A stretch of 64,000 nt of DNA from Aquila chrysaetos chrysaetos (lineage: Eukaryota; Chordata; Aves; Accipitriformes; Accipitridae): assembly GCF_900496995.4 (NCBI RefSeq), contig NC_044030.1, positions 74,256,687 through 74,320,686 of the forward strand, given 5' to 3'. Below, piece by piece: positions 12,901 through 22,076 of the stretch. The notes below the pieces were generated by a model that was not told the origin of the DNA, made no database searches, and saw only the letters and a program-made list of their open reading frames with translations. The translations under genes and the position numbers were made by a program. Every line of letters starts with the position of its first letter. Position 1 is the first letter of the stretch.

Positions 12901-15900
12901 ATGCTGAGGTCTATGTGACATCTAAACAGAAAAAAAAGAGAGGTCACAGCCTGTGTGTCACCTACTGGCTTGTCATCATCACATTTGCTCACTGAGAAAA
13001 TTAATTTCTCTTTACCACCAAAGCTGTTTCACCCTTTCTCTATGCTCTTGCCCATTTTTTTGTGCCCTCTCCTCAAATCTACATTTCTCTGCATTTTCTG
13101 TTAGCCTGCAACTTTACTGTAGTTTTCCTCCTAGAACTATTAGCAGGTAAATAGTTAATGTTGACTACTGAGATTATTTGCCTTCCAAATTAACTGGTAT
13201 CTGTAGGACATCATGTCAGGCTGAAACTCAAGTAGTCACTATGACTGTTCTCTTTTGGAAGATGCCTTTAGCAGCAACAATAGCAGAAGCTTAAGAAGGG
13301 TCCAAGAACAGTACCTGGAAGGCTAATTCACAGTTCATGGTGGAATTACGGGATCCAGTGTATCCTGCTTCCAGGACTTACTTGAGAAGTAAGGGCTGTA
13401 CCTTTCAACTGAAGATGAAATAAGCTTTCACCTGACTATTTTTAAAATCAGAAGACAAATCATCTCACCCCTCATGACTGAGCCAAAGACACGAGTAAGA
13501 TTCTCTGACAGCAAGAACATCAAGCTATACAGAGCACAAAATCAGTGTTAGTGCATGATTTTTCTATACACACAGCAGATGCCAACCAGAAGAAAATATA
13601 AAGCCTGTTGCTTTATCCCATAGTGGGATAAAGGTTTGCCATGCTGCTATTTACCTGGTATTTGTAGATTCTGTCTGTATCCACTTAAATTTAATTGGGT
13701 TACTTTTGAAGTAATATGATTGACTGCTGCTTTGACATGGGTGGCGGTGAAGTCACACCAGGACAAGTTCAGCTCCTCCAGCCTACACACAAATAAACAA
13801 AGAGTTGTTTGGAAGAATGACTGAAACAGTCTGAGTTCTGATACTATCTATTACAGTTGATACTTGTAAGACAAAAACTTGTAACACACCTACTTCCTGT
13901 ATTCATGACTACAAATTTCACTATGACAATAATTAAGCACCAGAGCAGATTGCCCAGCAAGGCTGTGGAATCTGTCTTTGAAAGTTTTCAAGATGCAACC
14001 AGAGAAAGTCCTCATCAACCTGGCCAGTGCTGACTTTAGACCCTGCTCTGGGCAAGGGGTTGAAGTGACTTCCCAAGGCCACTTCCAATTGGAACGATTC
14101 AATTGGAATCAACTTAGGAAGTGAAATGGTTCTCTCTGGGGACTGCCGCAGGGAGACACTGTCTTTTCATCTTGCTTCTGGGTTTGTGACCTGAATCTGT
14201 TACTACTGAACAGATGTTCACATTGAGAGAAAAAAAAGGCTATCCACTATTAGCATTGGTCAGATGATGAATTAATCCTAATTAGCAAAAAATACTTCAT
14301 AGTTTTACGTAAGCATTGGCCACACTGTGACCTTAACTCTGTTTACATGCTTGATTACCTATAGCCTCTCACCATTCCGGGCTGGGACAAAGCGTTTAGT
14401 TTTGTGTGCAGGTGTTGTAGATGTAACCAGAGGACAAAGACACAGTGAACAACACAATGACAGCATTTAGCTGGCAATCTCTATGTAAAAGAAAAAAACA
14501 GTTAAATTGCCACTAGCATTCCTAGCATCAGGTTTGCCATCTGCTATTCACTGTGCAGACTGCCATTCTCTAAAGAGCTCATGATCCAAGTAATCAAAGC
14601 AAGCAATAGAAAGCATTATCTACCCATGAGAGGCAGAGAAAGATTAAGCCTGTCTGTCCAGAACTTGCAGTTTGATTAAAAGCATGCTTTTGCAGAAGCA
14701 AAGATTAAGCAGATTGCCCAGTATCTCACAGGAAGTCAGCAGAAAGATCAGGATATAAATCCCAGATTGACTGGGGCTCAGTTCAGTGACTTCCTGCCAG
14801 CAGATGGTTTAATCACTGGAGCTGTCAATCTGAACACAGTGCTTCATAAAGTAGAAGGTTACTGAAGGATTATTCTATCATGGATGGAAAGGCACAATGT
14901 TTTCTGCCATTCATGCTGTACTCTGATTGCAAAGGGAGCTCTGGGACTCCACTTTTCAGTTTCAAAACACACACTTCCACTGCTTTCATTAAGAAAATCA
15001 AATTTACATGATAATCAAAGAAATATAAATGAGGTTTACCTGCCAACAAGACTTCCTTTAAGGATAATTAAGGAAATTCATTAAAAACTACTGAAGTACA
15101 TCTTTGCTATCAAAGAAGAAAATACACTGATGGAAAGAAACTGACTATTCAGCTAATAATCAACCGTTAGGCATTTAGGAACAGAAACAGGCTCATAAAA
15201 AAAGGTATTAGGAGACAAGTACAATTGGGATGCCTACGGAAAAAAAATAAAAAGGATCCTTTTTCTCAGGAATAGCAGTAAGCAGGAAGAGCAAAAACTA
15301 TTTTTGTCTTACGTAGAACAGCTGTTCAACATCAGCTTCAAGGCTGCTGCAGAAAACCCTGAGCACCCACAGAGATTTAGTCGCATCAAACTGGGATTCT
15401 TAGCAATGCTCCTGTAGAGAAGAAAAAAGAAGAGTCTGATAAAATTTAAATGTTGGAACATTGCTTGTGTTGCTAGGGTGTGTGACTGTTTTTAATAGCT
15501 AAGATCCCAGGCGGAGAACTATTCGTTAAACATGCAGCACTGCATCTTTAGTAAACTGACCAACCTAGGAGTCACTAAGGATCTCAATTCTGTACTTGCT
15601 GCATCAAGGCACAACTTCCAAAGGGTTACTTGCCTATTTACCTGACCTTCCTGACAAGTCCGCATGTGTATGAACTGCTAAGTTTAAAAGGAAACATTTT
15701 CTTTTCACCCTCTCCTGTTGTATGCTGTTAAACACACACCATGGCTTATTACAGATGACTATACCTCTACAAACGACAACGCAATCATCCCATTTCTGAA
15801 GTCACCCCTCTGCAAGATGGAAGTTATTCCAGAACAAAACACGTGTCCAAATAGCATCCCCCCAAATGCATCTGTTTGCAAGACTAGAGCAGACATGCAG

Positions 15901-18900
15901 TTCGCAAAACCTGGAAAAACCCTTACACCCAGTATCTACATTTGTACACAAGACAATAAAATTCCATCATTGGTGCCTAATTAGTACCCAATTTTCAGAC
16001 ACTTTTAATCTCGTATCAAAAGCTAAACTATATTGGTTTATTCATGCTCTGTTTTTTTTTTTTTTCTTCCCTCTGGTGTGAGGAAGGCATCAGAAAGCTC
16101 AAAAGTAGAAAGCAGGACACCTGGAGTCTCTGCCATCTGACCTATTATTAGTCCCTGGCACCTTCACCTCACCTGATGTGATTGAAGAGGAGGTGGAATG
16201 CACAACCATTAGTGTCTTTCCAGTTTAACCAAACACCAGTTCACTTGTTTGACAGAATCCATAGTTTTCCAGACACTTACGAGTGAAGTTCAACAAAGAA
16301 GTGAGAAATAGTGCAGAAGCACAATGAGCATCTGGCAGGAGAGCTGTTGAGACCCCATAAAATAGAAAAGAACCTGTATGCCAAACACAAAGTTATCTTG
16401 GGAGCACAGAAAGGGGTAAATAAAAGTAGCTTTGCTGTACGGCTTGGCTGCAGGAACAGACAATGGACACAAACTCTAGAGAGATGAGCAGTTTCTCCAG
16501 GCTCACCCTACTCTGGAGAATGAAAAAAAACAAACACTCTTCCAGAGGGGTGTTTCCTCCTCACCTCAACTCCGGGAGGATAAAGAGGAAACAGGCAGCT
16601 CATCTAGCCTGCCAGCTAGCTCTGTTATGTGCCTAAAACTGGCCATTTCAAAAGACTCCCACAAAGAACAACTCTCAGCTGCATTCTTTTGCTAGCCTAC
16701 ACAAAATGATAGCACCAAACAGAAGGTATTTACTGAATATTCCCAAACATGTCACTCACTTGATGATGTCATCAGAAAGCACTAGTCCCTCCAAGCTGAG
16801 GTTCTGCAGCTTTTCACACCGACAAAGAATACTCTGGAGATCTGCAGCAGACACCGTGCAGTTCGACAAATCCATATGTTGAACTCTGAGAGGTCTAAAA
16901 AAGGAGAAAGGCAGGTTACTAAAATTGCATTGAAACCTGCTCCACAAAATGCCCATACCATAAATGTACCCCATACACTGAAACCGTGAAAAGCTTGCAG
17001 AAAATAATTATACTGCTGTATTCAGCTGCACACTGGACATTCTACTAAGCTCACTGGGCCTACTGTTAAGCTACCAGCCAAAACTGCAGAACTCTTATCT
17101 TCAAAGCATTTACAGGATTCATCGTAACACCTGAAAGTCTATCCTGCTGGAGTGAAATAATTTTTTTGAGCTTCCCATATTAAAAATGCTGGAGATGATG
17201 ACAATTCTTGGTTCTACAGATATAAATTGCAATCGATGATGGTGCTTGATACTTCCAAGAATCCTATTAACTTGGTTTAAATAACGGACAGGTGAACGCA
17301 GATCCTCTTAATTCAACACATGCCTAACCATTGATCAGCTCTTCCACACTCCAGAGACAGTACAAATGCTACTACCAGTGGAGACCTTAAAACAAAAAAT
17401 ACACAGAGAAACTGTGAATATTTGAGACATTGTTTCAGGATCCAGAACATGCAGAAAAAACCTTACTTGCTTGTTTTAAACAACGGATTCCCAATACAAG
17501 ATCTTGGGCAGCGGAATACAGTAACACCTGCAGGCAGCAACTGTCCAATCACTCCTGGCAGCAGACTTCCACCAGTCAGATCGAGACTCTGCCAGAGAGA
17601 TTCATCAAACCTAAGGCACAGAATTTTACTTGTTAGTGAGTTAGAAAGGGTCAGAACTATGAGTACAACCACAGAAAGTTTTAAGTGTCATGAAAGACTG
17701 AGAGGAGGCAAAGCTATTTAGTAGAATTTACTAATGTAAAAATATGTGAACCGTCTTTTGATTATACATACATATAACCCACATACAGCATAAATTGAAT
17801 TATACATGAATAAACAAGATAAGAACCAGATCATTTAACAGTCTATGGAAGCAAAGGTTTTCTTAGTACCAAATGATGAGAAGTAATACTTACGAAAGAC
17901 AATGCCATCTCTTGCAAACCAGGGAAACTTTTAGCAAGTCATTTAGGGGCAAATATGCAAAGATTGCCAAAAGCAATTCATCTGGAAGTGTATCCCAAAA
18001 AACACCTTTAGGGAAAGAGCAAACGTGTTCTAGTTAAAGCTGGTTCATTTTTGCCTGCTGATCAGATGCCTTGTTTAGCTGGGTTGTTAAAAGCACCTCT
18101 ACAGTCTTGCTCTAGGCTATATAGACATCAGCCCACTACTCATCCCCCTTTCAGCTCTTCCTTGTAGGAAGACATTATTACCATCTTTACCTAGGTATGA
18201 CTGGCAAATCCAAAACTTTCCGTAACATTGTCCTGGTTTCAGCTGGCACAGAGTTAACTGTCTTCCTAGTAGCTGGTACAGTGCTATGTTTTGAGTTCAG
18301 TGTGAGAAGAATGCTGGTAACACACTGATGTTTTCCGTTGTTGCTAAGTAATGTTTACACTAAAGTCAAGGATTTTTCAGCTTCTCATGCCCAGCCAGCG
18401 AGAAGGCTGGAGGGGCACAAGAAGTTAGGACAGGGGACAGCCAGGACACCTGACCCAAACTGGGCAAAGGGATATTCCATACCATGTAACATCATGTCCA
18501 GCATATAAACTGGGGGGAGTGGGGCTGGGGGGAATTGCCACTTGGGGACTAACTGGGCATCAGTCAGCGAGTGGTAAGCAGTTGCATTGTGCATCACTTG
18601 TATATTCCAGTCCTTTTATTATCATTATTATTATTATTGTCATTTTATTAGTGTTATCATTAGCATTGTTAGTTTCTTCTTTTCTGTTCTATTAAACTGT
18701 TCTTATTTCAACCCACGAGTTTTACTTTTTTTTCTGATTCTCTCCCCCATCCCACTGGGTGGGGGGAGTGAGTGAGCAGCTGCGTGGTGCTTAGTAGCTG
18801 GCTGGGGTTAAACCACAGCAAACTTCAACTTAGTATACATACTAAAGCTATGGAAAAACAATTTCCCTGAAAAAATGACAATAATCTTTATTCACATGCT

Positions 18901-21287
18901 CATTTTGGAAACAAGAGCACCTCAGTTACTTCCTTTATATTCTGAGGCTTGTATGGTCCTTTCCCCCCCCCCCCCCAGCTGAAACACCCATCCTTCCTGT
19001 GCATGTCAGGCTCCCAGAAGGGAGTCCAAGGTGAGCTATGCTTTTGCATGGTGCATGGAAAAAAGCTGGTACTGCAAACTGCTCCTTAAAACATGCACGC
19101 TAACTACCACCCCCGCAAGAATTGTCTGAAAGGATGTGGTGTGACCTCAACTTCTCACAAGTAGATACAGGGCTCCAGAAGGTGTTGCCATTCACATGGG
19201 AGATTTCGGGGTGGTGGTGCTCAACAGCTGCCTATAACCCAGTACTCTGTCTTATTTAAAAGCAGGGTTGTCTGAGGGCATTCCCACCTTTCATATGACA
19301 GCCTAGTAACCGGAGAGAGCCAGTTCTTTATTTTGCATTCTGTAGTCGCTTCACACTGAAAATATATATTGATACCAGGCAAAGGAACCCAGCATCCTGT
19401 AACCCCTTCTTCAAGTGCCCCAGGTCTTCAGGTTACAGCCCTGCTCTTTGCTTGCCAGTCCCCATCTAGCCCAGGAGCCTGATGCCCTTTGCTGCACCTT
19501 CCCTGTAGCTCTCTGGCAAGGTCCCTTGCATTGCTGGCAGCTCAGCTCCAACATGAGCAGAGATGCTGGCCCTCTGGCATACCTCAGCCAGCACTGCGAG
19601 AGATGTGGATCTAGATCCCTTTGGTCTCGAGGACCAAGTATCTTGCTTCTTAGATGCTTAAGTGAAGAAAAAAAAAAAAAAAAAAAAAAAAATCAAGCCC
19701 CCCTGGGTTTCAAAATTATATTGGGGAGAGCAGCGCCAATTGTCCATATTCATCTGGCAGCCACAGCTGTATTTTGTGAGGAGCCTGGCCCCGCTTGGTA
19801 TGTGGTGAAACACCTCCTGGAACGGGTCCATCAGGCAGAGCAACAGATGCAGCTCAGGGCCCAGCTGGGCCAAGGTGCCACCCAAGTCCCAAGCAGCGAG
19901 AGCAGACAGACACAGGGACATGCAGCACAAACCCCCAGCACACAGACGGGGGCTGGCGGGGCTAGGCAGGAGCCAACCGTGGCTTACGTGGGCCACAGTT
20001 CTGGAGCCAGACACGCCACCTCTGCTTAAAGGCTTACATAAAACAGGACTTACCAGCCCAAGCCTGAAACCCACTAGATCTAGAAGTGATACTCTGCTGG
20101 GAAAGAGCAAAAAAGGCAAAGAATACAGTACTAAAGACTTGTGATGCCCACTCTCCATCTCTGCTGAAGGGTGAACGAAACCTGGACCAGGGTGACCGTA
20201 CCTGACTCTGCCTCTTGAAGCAGCCGAGACCGGCGCACAATGACGAAGTCCTTTTCCTTCTCCTTCACCTTCGGCCGTTTCTGAGGAGGACCGGGCGACG
20301 ACACCAGCAGGTCCTGGGGCGTGTTTTCATTGCCCAGCTTGTCCTTCTTAAGGACTGACACTCCCACGCTCGAGAGAAACTCCGAGGTCTTGCTGGAGTC
20401 CCAGTCCCAGGTGAAGCTGGTGGAAACGTTGCTGCTGGAGGACGGGATCTCCCGGAGGTGTTTTCTGCGAACCCGGCAAAACCCACAGGCTCTGAAGGTA
20501 CCACCAGACCGGCACCCAGCACGACGCGGGGCTCCTCGCACGGAAGCACCTCGCACCCACGCGCAATCCGCATCCCCACGCGGCGCCAGTAACTGGAATT
20601 AGAACCGCGGGCGCTGGAAGCAGGCGCGCTCCGCCGGGCAGACTCACGCCCACAGCCCTGCGGGGGTTAAGCGCGCCCCGTTCCCGGGTGGAGGGGGCCG
20701 GGACACCGGCGAACGAGGCCGGTCGAGGAGGCGTGCCGCCGGGCGGCCTGCCCCTGCGCCGGCGATGCCAGCGCGGCCGCGGAAGGGGCCGGCGGCCGGC
20801 ACCCGGCCGGCAGGGACCGGGCGGGACGGCGGGAAGGCCGCGGGGGGGCGGGGGGGATGCGGCGCGGCGGGAGCCGCTCGCACCGGCGGGGCGCGGGGCG
20901 GCGCGGCGGGAGGGAGGCAGCGGCGCGCTTCCGCGCGTGGGACCGCCCCGCCCGCCGGCCCTGCGCGGGCACCTCGTGGACCCACCCGCGCACCCCTCCC
21001 CCCCCCCCCCCCCCGCGAACAGCCGGGGGACCTCCAGAACCCATGCCTGCTCCCCCGGGACCCGTGGACGCTCCGGACTCCCCGGCGTTCCCACGCACAC
21101 CCCTCCACCCCCGGGCGTGGGGGGGACGACACGCGGGACACCCGCGGCCGCCCCCGCGCGAGGGCTCACGCACAGCCCGGGCACCAAGCGCGCGCTCTCT
21201 CCCACCCCACCCCAGCCCAGCCCACCGGCGGGGACGGCGTTTTAGGCGGCCAGCGCTTTCCCCCGCCCCCTCCCCGTACCTGTGCAT
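9741..21287 (-). CDS. SKP2: SKP2, S-phase kinase-associated protein 2 (F-box/LRR subunit of SCF ubiquitin ligase), complete
   Basis: SKP2 binds SKP1 through its F-box and, with CKS1, presents phosphorylated p27 and other cell-cycle inhibitors to the SCF E3 ligase in the nucleus. Ten coding exons were joined: 21280-21287, 20202-20464, 17894-18005, 17467-17610, 16760-16894, 15313-15411, 13655-13782, 11957-12008, 11145-11252, 9741-9954. They sum to 1263 bases, 420 residues plus stop (human 424). Residues 1-90 form the disordered N-terminal region with a D-box RKHL at 3-6 and a basic patch around 64-74. The F-box spans about 94-138 ([20 protein letters not shown]). Leucine-rich repeats follow to about 395, then a tail containing [15 protein letters not shown]. 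The start has a GCCGCC-ATG context. No break is seen. Human comparisons are from memory. Confidence 0.97.
11145..11252 (-). CDS. SKP2: SKP2 coding exon 9 (LRR)
   Basis: 108 bases encode [20 protein letters not shown], then [16 protein letters not shown]. The donor is GTAAGT. Confidence 0.94.
11957..12008 (-). CDS. SKP2: SKP2 coding exon 8 (short LRR exon)
   Basis: 52 bases after a TTTTCAG acceptor encode [18 protein letters not shown]. The donor is GTAAGA. Confidence 0.93.
13655..13782 (-). CDS. SKP2: SKP2 coding exon 7 (LRR)
   Basis: 128 bases encode [20 protein letters not shown], then [15 protein letters not shown]. The donor is GTAAAT. A perfect 10-bp hairpin lies 20 bases into the following intron. 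Confidence 0.94.
13935..14108 (+). repeat. Worn CR1 LINE 3' end in SKP2 intron 6
   Basis: GGCTGTGGAATCTGTCTTTG near 13963, GGGCAAGGGGTTGAAGTGAC near 14050 and CCACTTCCAATTGGAACGAT near 14080 mirror the CR1 terminus in plus orientation. It is heavily diverged, so it is an old insertion, antisense to SKP2. Confidence 0.65.
15313..15411 (-). CDS. SKP2: SKP2 coding exon 6 (LRR)
   Basis: 99 bases encode [20 protein letters not shown], then [12 protein letters not shown]. The CTACAG acceptor and GTAAGA donor fit. Confidence 0.94.
16760..16894 (-). CDS. SKP2: SKP2 coding exon 5 (first leucine-rich repeats)
   Basis: 135 bases encode [20 protein letters not shown], then [19 protein letters not shown]. 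The alternation of HMDLSN and NLSLEG units is typical of LRRs. Confidence 0.95.
17467..17610 (-). CDS. SKP2: SKP2 coding exon 4 (end of F-box and linker)
   Basis: 144 bases encode [20 protein letters not shown], then [16 protein letters not shown]. The CCTTAG acceptor and GTAAGG donor agree with the phases on both sides. Confidence 0.95.
17894..18005 (-). CDS. SKP2: SKP2 coding exon 3 (F-box)
   Basis: 112 bases encode [20 protein letters not shown], then [18 protein letters not shown], the SKP1-binding F-box. The donor is GTAAGT. Confidence 0.95.
18229..18820 (+). mobile_element. Solo LTR of an avian endogenous retrovirus, in SKP2 intron 2
   Basis: About 592 bases begin TGTCCTGGTTTCAGCTGG and end GGGGTTAAACCACAGCA. 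Inside are a TATA-like CATATAAAC near 18500, an ATT-rich microsatellite near 18620 and an ATTAAA poly(A)-type signal near 18690, the usual order of U3, R and U5. The flanks AACAT and AACTT could be a 5-bp target duplication with one change. No internal retroviral genes are present. It lies antisense to SKP2. The same family occurs at 30129-30732. The family name was not assigned. Confidence 0.8.
18821..20180 (-). other. SKP2 intron 2 remainder, GC-richer sequence with homopolymers
   Basis: It holds a C14 run at 18963-18976 and an A25 run at 19668-19692. A 204-codon open frame at 19415-20029 runs across the A25 tract and shows no family features. No gene is supported. Confidence 0.5.
20202..20464 (-). 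CDS. SKP2: SKP2 coding exon 2 (N-terminal regulatory region)
   Basis: 263 bases after a TTCGCAG acceptor encode residues 3-91: the D-box remainder, [20 protein letters not shown], an SSP motif at 58-60, the basic patch [11 protein letters not shown] and DFVIVRR. The donor is GTACGG. Confidence 0.95.
21280..21287 (-). CDS. SKP2: SKP2 coding exon 1 (8 coding bases)
   Basis: ATG CAC AG is followed by the donor GTACGG. It encodes only MH plus two bases of Arg3. The upstream context GCCGCC is a strong Kozak match. Confidence 0.9.
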
Positions 21288-21404
21288 GGCGGCGGGTGCA
21301 TCGGTGGGAGCGCCACGCACCGCCGGGCCGCCGCGCGCGCCGCGCTTTCCGCCACCGCGCCGTCCCGCTGCGCGCGCGGGCGCGGGCGGGCATCCCCGCG
21401 CCGG

Positions 21405-21411
21405 CCGGAAG
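21405..21411 (+). promoter_or_regulatory. ETS/GABP core (CCGGAAG)
   Basis: A consensus ETS core lies next to the ZNF143-type site and upstream of the SKP2 start. GABP is a reported regulator of mammalian SKP2, so the site is plausible, but a 7-mer in GC-rich DNA can occur by chance. Confidence 0.4.
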
Positions 21412-21439
21412 CCGGTGGGCGCCCGCTGCAAAGCCTGTC

Positions 21440-21452
21440 GGGAATTGTAGTT
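21440..21452 (-). promoter_or_regulatory. ZNF143/THAP11-type site (AACTACAATTCCC)
   Basis: The minus strand reads AACTACAATTCCC, the known vertebrate promoter motif bound by ZNF143/THAP11 complexes. It lies about 150 bases upstream of the SKP2 start codon, inside the shared CpG island. This motif is common in TATA-less and bidirectional promoters. Confidence 0.7.
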
Positions 21453-22074
21453 CGCCGCCCTCCTTTCTCCCCCGCCAGCCGCCGCCTGCGCGCGGAGGGG
21501 CCGTACCCACAGTACCTTGCGCCCGCCTGCGGGGCGGGGGCGATGACGACGTCGGCGCCGCCGCTGGGGACGGAGGGCGGTTGGCGAGGGGCAAATGTCG
21601 GCGGCGGCGGCCCCCGTCGCCCTGACGCGGAAGGAGCCCGGCGCGGCCGCCGCTCTCTGGCTGGCGATCTGAACCCTCGCGTGGAGGCCGGCGGCAGCGA
21701 GGATGGAGGGCGGCGGTGCCCCGCGAGGGACCGGCTGCTGAGGGGGGGGGCTCTGGCTGTGGTGAGGGAGGGGCGCGGCCCAGGGCACCGGCAGGCGGCG
21801 GCGCGGGCCCCGGGGCGGGCGAGGGAGAAAGAGGGAGAGGAGGTCGGCGGGGCGGCGCGCCCGCCGGGGGTGCCGCGGCGCCGAGTCACGGCGGGGTGGG
21901 GGCGGCGGCGGCGGCCTGCGCGGGGCCGGGCCGGGCGCGGCGCCGTCGGGAGGGGCGGGTGCAGCCGTGTCCCGCTCTCCCCCCGCCACTGTCCCCGGGG
22001 CGCTCCGAGGGGGGGCCGTGACCCGGGTGGGAAGCGGGGAGACCCCCCCGGCGCGCCCCGGGCTCGTTTTGAGT

Positions 22075-22076
22075 GG
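22075..22076 (+). other. LMBRD2: Donor of the presumed non-coding first exon of LMBRD2
   Basis: GAGTG followed by GTAAGTGG is a strong 5' splice site at the right edge of the CpG island, in the correct orientation. A weaker alternative donor occurs near 21760. The exon's 5' end is not visible. Confidence 0.5.

Larger units (their letters stand above)
9955..17466 (-). other. SKP2 introns 4-9, nothing further seen
   Basis: The stretches between the SKP2 exons in this span are AT-rich introns. Apart from the CR1 at 13935-14108 and the hairpin at 13611-13633, I recognise nothing. Open frames such as 12953-13150, 15718-15984 and 15866-16081 look like chance. Confidence 0.5.

Noticed and set aside
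19415-20029. 204-codon plus-strand open frame in SKP2 intron 2
   Set aside because: It runs through a 25-base A homopolymer read as poly-Lys, has no recognised domain, and lies antisense in an intron.
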